Assembly (NCBI RefSeq): GCF_002127325.2
Contig: NC_035438.2
Coordinates: 92,003,948-92,067,947, forward strand
DNA length: 64,000 nt
Source of the DNA: Helianthus annuus
Taxonomy: Eukaryota > Streptophyta > Magnoliopsida > Asterales > Asteraceae
Reading direction: 5' to 3'
Positions 45,973 to 57,585 of this stretch are shown piece after piece; position 1 is the stretch's first letter; the number at the start of each line of letters is the position of its first letter. Below the pieces are notes generated by a model. That model saw only the letters and a list, made by a program, of their open reading frames with translations, was not told the origin of the DNA and made no database searches. The translations under genes and the position numbers were made by a program.

Positions 45973-47558
45973 TTATTTTGAGGAAACTTGTGAGAATAGA
46001 TGTGGATACTTCACCTTCATTTGATCTTCACGTTCCCAAGTAAACTCGGATCCACGTTTAGATTCCCAGTGAACTTTAACTAATGGAATGCACTTGCGTT
46101 TAAGCCACTTGACTTCACGATCCATGATTTCCACAGGTTTCTCAACAAAATGCATCGTGTTATCAACACGAATTTCGTCAAGTGGTATGTGGAGGTTCTC
46201 ATCAGCTAAACACTTCTTGAGATTGGACACGTGAAAGGTTGGATGAACGTTCCCAAGTTCAGGAGGTAATTCAAGTCTGTAGGCTACCTTACCGATTCTT
46301 TCGACGATCTTGAATGGTCCAACGTATCTAGGTGCAAGTTTTCCTGTCTTTCCAAATCTGATTACACCTTTCCAAGGTGAGACCTTAAGTAATACTCGAT
46401 CACTGACTTGAAATTCCAAGGGCTTGAGTCGTCGGTCCGCGTAACTCTTTTGACGGCTTCGAGCTGTCTGAAGGTTATCGCGAACTTTCTTAACCTTATC
46501 CGTCGTCTCTAGAATAAGGTCAGGTCCAGTAAGCTGAGCCTCACCGATCTCATTCCAGCAGACGGGTGAACGACATTTTCAACCATAGAGAGCTTCGAAA
46601 GGAGCCATGTTGACGCTGGAGTGATAACTGTTGTTGTAGGAGAATTCGATCGATGGAAGATATGAATCCCAACTACCACCAAAATCGATCACACAAGCTC
46701 TAAGCATATCTTCCAAAGTCTGGATTGTTCTTTCAGTTTGGCCATCTGATTGTGGATGATAAGCTGTGCTCAAATTAAGTTGGGTCCCCATAGCAGATTG
46801 CATGGTTCTCCAAAAATGAGGCGAGAATCGAGCATCTGTGTCAGAAATAATGTTCAAAGGAACACCATGTCTAGATACAATTTCATCCACGTAAATTTTA
46901 GCAAGCTTTTCAGCAGATAGATCCTCACAGATCGGCAAGAAATGCGTTGATTTTGTAAGACGATCAACAACTACCCAGATGGCATCATGACCTTTCTTAG
47001 TGCGCGAAAGTTTGGTAATAAGATCCATGGCAATGTTTTCCCATTTCCAAACTGGAATCTCTGGTTGCTCCAATAAACCAGAAGGATGTTGATGCTCAGC
47101 CTTAATCATAAGACAAGTAAGGCATTTTGATACGTACAAGGCAATGTCTTTCTTCATACCAGGCCACCAATACTGAGTACGAAGATCCTTATACGTTTTG
47201 TCTGAGCCAGGATGAATAGAATAACGAGACTTATGGGCTTCATCCATAAGCAAGGTGCAAAGATCATCTTGGCTTGGGACCCACAAACGATCCATGAAAT
47301 AATACGATCCATCGTCTTTAAGCTCGAGATCAGGCTTGATATGAAATGGTAATTCCTTACCCATCAAGTCTTGGGAAACATAAGTATGTTCAGCCAGAGA
47401 AATGCGGGTTTGAATATAAGATCGAATCATTGACACGGTGAAGCTTGACACGTTCTTTACGACTCAAAGCGTCAACCACGACATTTTCCTTAACAGGATG
47501 GTAGCGAATTTCGCAGTCATAGTCGTTTAGAAGTTCAACCCAACGTCGTTGCCTCATT
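45973..47558 (-). pseudogene. pol: Gypsy G2 pol fragment (copy 2)
   Basis: Copy of 40735-42320 with one visible amino acid change (KRGSEFTWE for KRGPEFTWE) and the same stop in the LYG*KCRSP stretch. The partial G2 LTR copy is 44617-45938. Confidence 0.9.
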
Positions 47559-48010
47559 TTAGGATCGTGATCTGACCTGAATGAGTCGTTCAGAGGGGTT
47601 CTTCTCTGTTTCAGGTGCGGAATAACAAGAAACAAAGCTAGAAACAGCTGATTCTTCACTTTAACTACTGATTGTATTGATCGGAACGCAATAACAGTCA
47701 GTCTTCACACCGGTAGCACCTCGGCGTGGAATACAAGGCAATACATTACTGATTTCGCCCAAGAGACACATATATATAGTGCTGTGATTTCGCTCAAGAT
47801 GACCAACTGACCACATAAGCGAAATCAGTCTGACCACATAAGCGAAATCAGCCTTTGTGATTTCGCCTGAAATCACCTGGCTGTCACTATAAGCGAAATC
47901 AGCTCCTAAAACACATACACTCTCCTATTTTCTCGTAAAACGTGCCCTAATCTATATAATACATTCCAAGACTTGATACAAGACAAAGTCGACAGATGAA
48001 TGCACCAACA
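47559..48010 (-). repeat. B 3' LTR, copy 2
   Basis: Same as 42321-42772 and contiguous with the B tail and gag to the right. Confidence 0.85.
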
Positions 48011-50349
48011 GACTCCCCCTCAGATGTTGACGAGTCGTCCATCGAGTCTTCTATCTTTCAATCTTGATCGGCCTCTGGGCTTTTCTCTCTATCTTCATCA
48101 ACAGACTCCCCTTTAACAATGTGCTGGTATTCCTTTGTTCTTCAGCAGCGTCTGTATCAGGATCGTTGTCTGGCTTTGCATTCCACAGCTTCTCAGGATC
48201 GATCAGCCTGTCTTTAACTTTGTTCACACACTCGAAACCTGGCTCAAGCTCTCTCCACAGAATCTTTAAATTCCAAGATCGAAACTTGGCTCTAGTTCTG
48301 CTCAGGACTCAGGATCGAATACCCTGGCTCAACTTTGTCTACTCGGATGTCTTCAGACTCCCCCTCTCGATTTGCTGGGATCGCAGTCTGGCTTGTTAAA
48401 ATCACAGAAACCTCAGGTATCGGAACCTGGCACTCTATCTTCAGGTTCAAGATCGAATCCTGGCTATTCCTACACATTCTTAACCCAGAAATAAATTTTC
48501 AAAATTTAACAATTTAAATATAAACATCGACTCCCAATATAAGCGTATGCACCAACATGCTGATATAATCAGACGTCTCCCTCTAAAAAAAAACTTCCTC
48601 TATGATGAACTAATTGTTGTTTGAAAAACATATCTAACATGTTCAAGACACACTCCCCCTCACAACAATGTCATCATGTTTAGCACTTGGAATTTTGAAA
48701 ATCAGCTTTCCAACATCAGTTGTCGAAAATCTTTTTGATTTTTACAAAATTTATGCTAAAACACACACAAAATCTTTTTGATTTTCCGAAAGAAAGTAAA
48801 TGACACCACTTGTAGAATCAGGAAAATGCAGAAATGAAATATTTACAAACAATATTTTTTGTGAGTTTGTGTAAGAGGATCATATCAGTTTATGAGACAT
48901 GTCACCAACACCGTTAAGCTGATTACATGTTAAGCTCTAAACAATTCACCTAGATTGTCAGTATATTTGTCCACTTAAATTTTCACACAAATTTCAACTG
49001 TTTCGAGATACGATGTTAATGTTTTAAGCACTTGAACTTATTCATGTGTCCCACTACTTGAATATACTCCCGTATCCAGATCCTAATATTCAGTCTTACA
49101 GGTGAGTATACCACAGATGATATCTGTCAGGGGATAAATGCGAGGGCCGTGAGAGCTCAGGTCGATACTTCCGTATACGCAAAGAGATGACGGCTTCGAC
49201 TTTTAGGTGTGTCCCCTTTAGAGGATCTTTTGATTACAACAGCAACGACTATCAATTTTATTGTTTCATCAGCTTGCTCAGGGCGAGCTTATATTTCAAA
49301 GCTTTTGCGGAAAGCATTATCCGGGGACTAGGTCAGTACTTCCATACAGCAGAAGTCCCGGGATAATACCCCAGATATCACTGAGCATAAAGACCTAGTA
49401 TCTCAGAATAAGGGACCTTTCAAACAAGATTTCAGGGGTTACCTATATATCCAAGAAGTTGTTAACCCACAGAATAATCAAGTTCGAAATTTTAGGTTTA
49501 TATCTCATCACAATTTACTAAATGTATAAAAACCTACTGGCATATCCTCAGTGAGATTGTTTATCACATTTTAATCTTTCCAATTCTTTAGCATGTTGTG
49601 ACAGTCCACCGATGTACTATCACTTCCTCTTTTCTCAACAAAACTCATTTTTGATTTTATCATGTTTTTGTATTTTTCAAATTTTCTAATGTTTTTGGAT
49701 TTTCTGAAATTTTTACTCCCCCTAAAATTCTAACACATTAAAGAGAAATTTGAAATCAACTAAGCTCTTGACCCAATTGTAAAACCAAGCTGTACAAAAA
49801 CTTGACAACTGACATCGAATTACATCAATTCGCCATCCACTAGGCATAAACAATCCGAGCTCCCCCTTTCAACAAACCATTTTCTCATTAAGATTTCAAA
49901 ACACTTAAGTGTGTTTTAACCAAAATGATTTTTCCGGAAAATGAGTTTGTTTTTACCAATTCTAGATTATCCACTTGTTAAGTACGGGGATGTGGTTCAT
50001 CAACTTGTCTGTTTACCCATGTGTAGTAAATCAAGTACAAATTAATGTCCCTGATTTACCGTATTGCATTCAAGCAACCTCTGTACCAATTGTAAGATCA
50101 CAAACAATACCACTTGTAGGTATAACCAAACGATATCAATTGTAGGAATGTTACGTCTACATGAATCATTTTACCAATCAGGATGCCGATTCCTGCTTCA
50201 CACTTACCAACCTGGAAGCTCCGGCGTAGTCCTTTAACCTGTAATATTTAAATACTATCAAAAATTTTCATACAAACTCATAAAACATGAATGATGCCGA
50301 TTCCTGATCCACGATATAAACTTGGGATCTCCGACATAGTCCTAAGAAT
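48011..50349 (-). mobile_element. B 3' non-coding tail (complete)
   Basis: About 2.3 kb between the B gag stop and the B LTR, read on the minus strand. It shares blocks with the A and D tails, including the hairpin (49316-49329 with 49354-49367) and GGGGGAGT tracts. No gene. Confidence 0.8.
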
Positions 50350-53309
50350 TTAAGGGAAACAAACTTCCATCCAAGTCTTCTCAGACTTGATGGTTTTCAA
50401 TTCTTGCGCAGTGGGGTTGTATGTTGCCTTTTTGGTTGCATAAAAATCTTTAACCCCCTTTGCTTTCCCATTAAACATTTTCCCAAAAATTTTCTTTACA
50501 CTCCCATTGAATATTTTCTCGACATCAAACTTAGTTTTCTCTGTGTAAAACTCATTCGAGATATCAACTTTTCCAACTTTCTGTTTAACCTCTTCAAATT
50601 TCAGTGATGGAAACTCATCATCATTCACTGAAATTTTTACCTCACCTTGTGGCTCTTCTAGCTTTTTGGAACCAGATTCATCGCCGACTTTCTCATCAAC
50701 CTTCTTAACAACCCACACTTGGTTGTCTTTCTCTTTCTTTTTGTAAAAATTCTTTTTAGAAGACTCACCAACCTCATAAGTTGAGTTTTCAAAAACTTTA
50801 AATTTTTCGATTGGTGGTTCAACATCAACAACTTTTTCTTTCAATTTCTTAGAAACTCCCTGTTTTGCTTTGGCATTTTTCTGACAGTTCCATGCAATGT
50901 GACCAGCTTCATTGCATCTGTAATAGGTACGAGTTTCCTTTGGATACAACACTTCAGTTCCATTCCTCTTCTTTTCAGCAAGAAACTCTTGATTTGACTG
51001 TCTCCAGAATGGTTTCTTCTGTTCCTCTTCAGCACTTCCTCCTGACACAAATTCTGTTTTTGTTTTAGAATTTTTATCATTTTTATAATTTTCTGGTGGA
51101 ATAAAACCAAGACCTTTCTTTTTGTAGCTACGATTTTGGTTTGATTTCTTTTGAAAACCAGGACCAGAATTGTAACCTTTTTTCTTGTTTAAACGTTGTT
51201 GAACTCTTGAAGTGTACTTTTTAGGTTTTCCAGTAAGATTTAAATCTTTTATTTTAGAAATATTAATTTCTGTCATTTTGAAAACCTTTTTGATCATGTC
51301 AAAACGAACACTTCTTACTGGAAACTCTTTGTCAGAGTATAATTTGTCAGAATCATTTAAAGTGTATGCGACTTTGGACTGTTGACTGACGAATTTGACC
51401 CTCCAGACTCAGATTTTGACTCGGACTCCTCATCAGTATCCAACACCTGATCGACCACTTTTTTGATTAACTCAGACTCATGATCAGTGTCAGACGAGGT
51501 AAACGTGACGTCAATGTTTTCTGGTAATTCATCAGTTGTGTCGGTTTTTAGCTTTATATTGACTGCTTTTGCAAGTTGCTCCTCGTTTGGTTTTCTAGGA
51601 GAATATCCTTCCCAAATCGGAGGCGGACACATGTTATAGCTAACAGTCGGTTTCTTACCAGTATCTTTCTTCTTTGTCTTTTCATCTTGAAAAGCTTCCA
51701 TACCTGCAACAGTTGGGTAAATACGATCAATGAGATAATCAGAACTAGAATAACTTTGCAATAAACGTCTAATTCTCTCATTCTCAATCTTCTCTGTCTC
51801 CAACTCTTGCTTCCATTTAGCACTCTCTTCGATGTAGAAGTTGATAGCTTTCTGCTTTGTCATCATCACAGCATTCATCATCGTTAGTGCTTGTTCTCTT
51901 TCAGAATTTGTCTTTTGGAGGCCAGTTACTATTTTGTTCAAGACATCATAAGATTCTTTCACATAGTTGAGGTTGAACAGCAACTGCTCCTTCTTCTTCT
52001 CATACTCAACAATTATCTCATTCTTTGCGGCACATTCCTTGCATGCTTCCAAACACTTTGTGCAAGGCTTGATGACTTCAACAATCTTTTCTACTGCGAT
52101 TGTTTTCACCACTTCAACCACCTTTTCTTCTTCTTTTACCTTTTCTTCTACCTTCACTTTCTCAGTCTCAACCATTTCCTCAGCAACACTTTCAACGTTC
52201 TCATTCTGAACAACATCTTCTGTTTTCATTTGTTGTTGTTCTTTAGCAGCTCGTTTCTCCTTCAGTTTTCCAAGCGATCTACAAAATAGAAATGAAAACT
52301 TTTAGGAGAAAGATGAGACTTAGCAACATTGATATGTTTTTCTTCTTCATCATCATTGCTGCTATCATCTGGAGGTGACTGATCAAACTGTACAGATTTT
52401 TCAGAATCAGCATCCGATAAACCAGAATCAGATGGTGTTTGATCAAAAACAACTTCCTTTTCTGAACTTGCATCACTTTGTACACTCTCATCTGGATTCT
52501 GTGAGCTTTCATTAACATTTTCAGAACTTTCATCAGATGTAACAGACTCTTCATCCACACTTTTCACAGTCTCTCCAATAGACTTCATCCACGTGGCAAA
52601 CATGTCTGGTTCTCTGACAATTTTAGCAATGAAAGCTTTGAACTCTCCTTTTTCATCAACAAACATATCCCAGCTGAAGCCTTCAGGTAGTTTTTCATCA
52701 TCTTGATCGACTATACATGCTTTGCTTTCAGGTGATATGTAGTTGTTCTAGTTGAAGTCTACCAAACACGCTCTCTTTGAATCCTCAATCTTCCTACCAT
52801 GAGCCGTCTGTGATTCTTGCTGTTGACCAACCTGTTGATAAATGGCTTCCTGGTAGTAATCATCTTTTCCAAACGGATTCTGAGCTCCACTAGCTTCCCT
52901 GTTCTTGCACTCTCGCTTGAAATGGCCTTTCTCCCTGCATCGATTTTGCAGTTTTGTCATGCTGTAGCAGAATGAAAATGTCTTCTTTGATGGCTTGTTG
53001 AAGCAGACTGATCATCATCTTTTCGGCTTTGTACATAACCCGTTCTTGATCAGTAAACTCTGATAAATCTTTGATAACCTGCAAATCTGTTCGAGGCAAC
53101 ACATATTTCTTCAGTATACATTCCCAAGACCTAAGATGATTTGCCTGAACCCAGTTCTCGAATCTGTCTTTCCACCCGTAGTATTCTTCGATACTCATCA
53201 ATTTCGGGGGCTTTTGTGTAGTTCCCATCTCGTTTTCTAAACTCATGGCTTGAACAATGGCAGCTGGACCAGACGGTGTTGCAAACGCGTTATAGAACTC
53301 GGTATCCAT
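50350..53309 (-). pseudogene. gag: gag of element B (internally deleted, broken)
   Basis: Minus strand ATG at 53309 (MDTEFYNAFATP), PPKLMSIEEYYGWKDRFE and the start of the UBN2-like core to HDKTAK. There, near 52941, about 1 kb is missing and the sequence jumps into the first zinc knuckle (REKGHFKREC), losing its first Cys pair. A TAG at about 52745 replaces Trp. The LPEGFSWDMFVDEKGEF block, acidic region and coiled coil follow with a shift near 52262 and another near 51357. The last frame (51297-50350) has a knuckle with Tyr for its first Cys (YYRCNEAGHIAWNC) and stops after KTWMEVC. Same protein family as A and D. Dead copy. Confidence 0.88.
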
Positions 53310-53685
53310 GATGACTTATCACGTTTTTCAAAATCAGTGACCTTCGAGCGAAATTATAGTGTTCACAGAAGCGAAATCAACCCTGACTTTGGAGCGAAAT
53401 TACTGATTTTGTTACCCTGGAGCGAAATCAACAACTTCCCAGAAGCGAAATCAAGGGTTTTGGACACCCTGGAGCGAAATCTGATATGATTGCAGCCTGA
53501 GCGAAATCAGATCTTAACCTTTGAGCGAAATCAGAAAGATTTGGCCTCCAGGAGCGAAATCAGAACTGAAATTGGAGCGAAATCAGATTGTAATGAACAT
53601 CTGGAGTGAAATCAGGTTGTTTCTGGAGCGATATCAACCCATTCATCGTCTTCTTTCTTGATCTCCAATCTTCTCATTTCCTAAA
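53310..53685 (-). repeat. B leader motif array (GATTTCGCTC)
   Basis: About twelve GAGCGAAATC copies (plus-strand reading) every 20-30 bases at 53335-53640, with two variants (GAGTGAAATC, GAGCGATATC). The same spelling occurs in the B LTR. The leader ends abruptly at about 53685 against element C gag; no primer site or 5' LTR is left. Confidence 0.8.
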
Positions 53686-54199
53686 CAAGATGGCAATATC
53701 TATCAATAGTCTTCTTAGTCGTCTCATCTTCAAAAGCTACAAACATATCAAACGATTTCTTTAGTAATGCACGTTTGTTTTTTATCATATCAGCGCTTCC
53801 CTTAAACTTGTTACACAACGCTAACCAAATTGATCTAGCAGTATCTTCATGTTGAAGCAAAACAAAGATATCTTCTTTTACTGCTTGTTGGAGAATACTA
53901 ATCATCATTCTTTCACTAGTGTATTTCAATTTCTCCTCTGCTGAATAATCACTTAAAGCTTTTTCATTTCCACGTTCATCTTTCGGTTTAACATAATCTT
54001 TGTCCAACGAAACCCATGCATCAAACTTATAAGTTTGCACCCATGTTTCAAAACGATTTTGCCATCCTTTGAAATCCTCGATGTACATAAGCTTTGGAGG
54101 CTTTTGAGACGTTCCTGTTTCATTTTCGGTTTCAACAGTTTCGGCCACTGTATTTGGAGTAACTGGGGTAGCAAATGCGTTATAAAACTCTTCTTCCAT
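53686..54199 (-). pseudogene. gag: gag N-terminal part of element C
   Basis: Minus strand ATG at 54199 (MEEEFYNAFATPVTP), PPKLMYIEDFKGWQNRFETW, then the UBN2-like core: RMMISILQQAVKEDIFVLLQ, SADMIKNKRALLKK, ending at IDRYCHLV. It is open for 170 codons but is cut at 53686, where B leader sequence begins. It is more diverged from B than B is from A, so it is a separate subfamily. Everything downstream (knuckles, tail, 3' LTR) is gone. Confidence 0.85.
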
Positions 54200-54223
54200 G
54201 TTTCGATTTGAAAGTTGACAAAC

Positions 54224-54228
54224 TCAGC
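54224..54228. repeat. Target duplication of solo LTR (left)
   Basis: TCAGC, repeated exactly at 56544-56548. Confidence 0.92.
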
Positions 54229-56543
54229 TGTGACAACTCGTATCTAGAACCTATTTTTGTGATTTATGTAACGTATGTGAACGATATGTGACTTTTATGA
54301 AAGTGAATTTTGTATGAATGTTACGTTATTATGTGTATATGTGTCACATGTTACGTGAATGCTTTGCATTATGTGTTTATATCACTCAAACCGCACAACA
54401 TGAACCAACCAACACAACCCTCTCACAACCGCACAAGCCCATTAGAGAGGGGGCCGCATTCTTTTGTGATCGGACAATAAGGGCGGCCCATGTATGGGTT
54501 CGGCCCACATACCTTACACACATAACACTAGGATGTTAGTAACCTTTACACACTTTGGCAAAATCATTCTCACACAAGAAACCCTAGACTTCTCTCTCTC
54601 TCTCTCGTTTGCTTGAAACCCGACGGCACCAAGGAACATTCTTGTTCGGATCACTCTCTTGCCATCGTTAACCGGTTAGTGTGCTTAAAATTGTTTCATG
54701 ATTGACTGTTTATGTTGTTAAATGAATTATGTGCTAATAATCGGCCCACTTGTATGCATTGTGTGATGTTCTTGTGAATTGATAATCGGCTACCATGATG
54801 TTTATGTGTATGAAGATGTCAATCGGCTGCCATGTGCTGATTCGGATTGTTTGGTGATGCTTGTTAGATTGACTATTATGTTAAGTTTCAGACTATTGCA
54901 CAAAGATTTGGATCGAATAGTTTGAATGTTATATGTTACTCTTGTTGATTTTTAATTAGATTAGGGTCCATACGATTCATGTTGTTACTGTCCGTTGATC
55001 GATATTTTGGTTAACTAATTTGTGAAAACTGTTAATTGATTTGATAATCATGGAAACCGAATATGTTAATTGATTTGCATAAATGCTTGTAACCGATCTG
55101 CATGAAATCAGGAAAATGGTTACAATTGATAGACCAACACTGTTGCGAGTCGATACCTCCAGTTGCGACTCGAAACCACAACACTAGCACAAGCAGCACA
55201 AGTCGCAACCGAGGTTGCGAGTCCTGTTGCGACTCGTAACCGGACCATGACGAGCCGAGACCACCTGTTGCGACTCGTAACCAGCTGTTGCGACTCGTAA
55301 CCCCCTGTTGCGACTCGAGATCGCCGGTTGCGACTCGAGACCAGTTATGCATGTACACTGTTTGGACCCTACACTATCACGGGCCCAATTGATTGGGCCA
55401 AGTAATTGGACTTGTTTACATATCTGCTAATTGGACCGCCTATGTTAATTGGGCCGAGACCTTTATGTTGGGCTGTTATGTTGTTGGGCCGGGATGTGAG
55501 GATCGCACAACATGTTGTGGATCGCACAACATGTTGGGCCTACTATCTTTTGGGCTTGGTTATTTAAATCGTTCAAGTATGAATATGATATGCTCTTGAC
55601 TGTTAACGTACCAAACGTGTTGCCATGAACTTTACGTGCTTATGACTTGTTAGTCTATGTGTAAACATACGTGCTCTACTTGAACCCAACCTGACTTGTA
55701 CGGTAATCCTGTTAGGACGTGTTTGATCACTTTTAATTCAAGTAACTTTGGTATAACCTGCCGAGCAATCCCAGGTGAGTTCATTGCATTCTCTCAAGCA
55801 TGCGTCCCGGTGGTTTGGGACAACTGGTAAACATTTGGAAGGGAACTTGGGGTAAATAACTGAAACATAGAAACAATCATTTACCGGATTGCCTGTAAGG
55901 CAATGGGGTAATTAGTTGATAGCGCTATTAGGTTTGGCACCCTCACACCGGGCCGTAAGGACGGGCGTGAACTAATTACTGGGACAACTTGTAACGCGGA
56001 TATAAGACCTCCTACAGCTTGTCAAGGTTGTTTGATACCTTGACTTTGACCAATGCCTGTAGGGCATTGGGGTTAGGCATTCCCATCATTGACGCTGCAT
56101 ACGATACAATAATCAAGTTAACAACGACATTTGAACCAAACAACGAGTTGATTTAACTAATATCTGGTAACTTCACACGTAAGCAACACCTTGAACTCAC
56201 CAGCGTAGTCTGACACACTTGTTTGCATGCTTGTAGGTCGTTAACTTTGGAACATGGACTTGCTATCTGGGCGTGCTGGAGTGGTCATGGATCGAAGCTA
56301 CTGGAATAATTATAATGGTTACCTTGGTTTTAAGTTTATTTTGAAACAATTACTAAACGACGTATCATATGCTTCCGCTACATAACTCTTGGAAATTAAT
56401 ATTGTGTTTGACATTTAATCTTGACGATTAATGACATGTTTTATTTAAGTATTTACTATTGGTTCAATGTGATTGGTGGCTCAGACTCTGATGTGTAACA
56501 CGCCTCGCGGGGTTTCCGCAGGTGGTATTTTGGGGGTGTTACA
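54229..56543 (+). repeat. Gypsy solo LTR in the C leader
   Basis: 2315 bp from TGTGACAACTCG to GGGGGTGTTACA, flanked by perfect TCAGC duplications. No internal region, so it is the product of LTR-LTR recombination. It carries a repeat of GTTGCGACTCG units (55140-55345). Which strand is sense is not certain. The short open frames inside are not genes. Confidence 0.9.
55140..55345. repeat. GTTGCGACTCG repeats in the solo LTR
   Basis: About eight copies of (C)TGTTGCGACTCG followed by TAACC or GAGACC, spaced about 20-25 bp in the right half (55225-55345), looser on the left. Confidence 0.85.
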
Positions 56544-56548
56544 TCAGC

Positions 56549-57170
56549 CTTTCAAACGAATTGGAAATTCAAACGAAATGGATTTGATGTGAAATGGCTC
56601 TTTTCAAACGAATTGGATCTTTGATGCGAAATGGCCTTGGTGCGAAATAAACCTTTGGTGCGGAATGGATCTTTTGGTGCGAAATGAATCACTTTCAAGC
56701 GAATTGGAAGTTCATTTCGTGCGAATTGGAAATCTCTTTCAAACGAAATGACAACTTTAAGCGAAATGATCTAGTTCAAGCGAAATGGACAACTTAGAAT
56801 TCAATTCGTGCGAAATGGAGATCAGTTCCAAGCGAAATGGACAACTTTCAAGCAGAATGGGTCATTTCGTGCGAAATGGGAGGTCACAAGGTTCAATTCA
56901 AGCGAAATGAAATGTCTGTTTCACATGAAATGGTCTATTTTGTACGAAGTGATGCTGACGTCAAAAAGTCGGACATGATTTTGGCACAATTGATCAGGTT
57001 TTAGGTCGATTTTAGGTCTAATTCTTTCAAGGATTGTTTAAAACAGTGTTTCACACGTTATATGTGAAATTCAATCCATTTTAACCGTAAAATCTTGTTA
57101 ATTTTGAAAAAGAAGGTGTAGAATTCAGAATTTTGATGAAATCAAGCTGAATTCGGTAAGAACTCTTCCT
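56549..57170 (-). repeat. C leader with GCGAAATGG motif array
   Basis: 56549-56955 holds about twenty copies of GCGAAATGG or close variants (ACGAATTGG, GCGAAATGA). The C LTR has the same spelling (GTGCGAAATGG). 56955-57170 is plain leader with no gene. Confidence 0.8.
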
Positions 57171-57175
57171 CTTGT

Positions 57176-57187
57176 GCTCTGATACCA
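57176..57187 (-). promoter_or_regulatory. Primer binding site of C
   Basis: Minus strand TGGTATCAGAGC, two bases after the C LTR. Initiator Met tRNA type. Confidence 0.9.
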
Positions 57188-57189
57188 CA

Positions 57190-57585
57190 TGTAGGATCGT
57201 TTGTACGACCAAAACGAGTCGTTCAGAAGAGTTCTAATCAATACGAGAGGCGGAAACTAACGTATCGACTTTGAATCAGCTTGATTTACACACAGAATCA
57301 CTTTAATTGTCTTGTTTATTGATTTGACACGATTATAGATCAAATGACACGTCAGCAGCACTTCGGCTCTGGAATCAGCAACTGTTACAAATGATTTGAA
57401 CAAGGCAGGTATTTATAAGAGTTCCATTCCGTACGAAGTGGGTTTCACACGAAATGGCTAGTGCCATTTCGTGCGAAATGGCTTCCTTCTACTTGTTTCT
57501 CGTTTTTCTCGAATTTCGTGCCCTGATCTATAATTCTATTACATGACTCGATACAAGACGAAGTCGACAGACATATGCACCAACA
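57190..57585 (-). repeat. 5' LTR of element C
   Basis: 396 bp on the minus strand, TGTTGGTGCATATG...CGATCCTACA, with TATA-like CTTATAAATACC at about 57410-57421 and CCATTTCG motifs just upstream. Its outer edge lies directly on D gag codons, so C was inserted into D. Confidence 0.88.

Larger units (their letters stand above)
44617..49855. repeat. Tandem duplication, copy 2 (5239 bp)
   Basis: Second copy, joined at its right edge to the rest of the B tail (CGAGCTCCCCC at 49856 on). It is therefore this copy whose LTR belongs to the contiguous element B. Confidence 0.95.

Noticed and set aside
53335..53640. CRISPR-like look of the leader arrays (short repeats with unique spacers)
   Set aside because: Plant nuclear retrotransposon context, 10 bp motifs with variable spacing, no cas genes.
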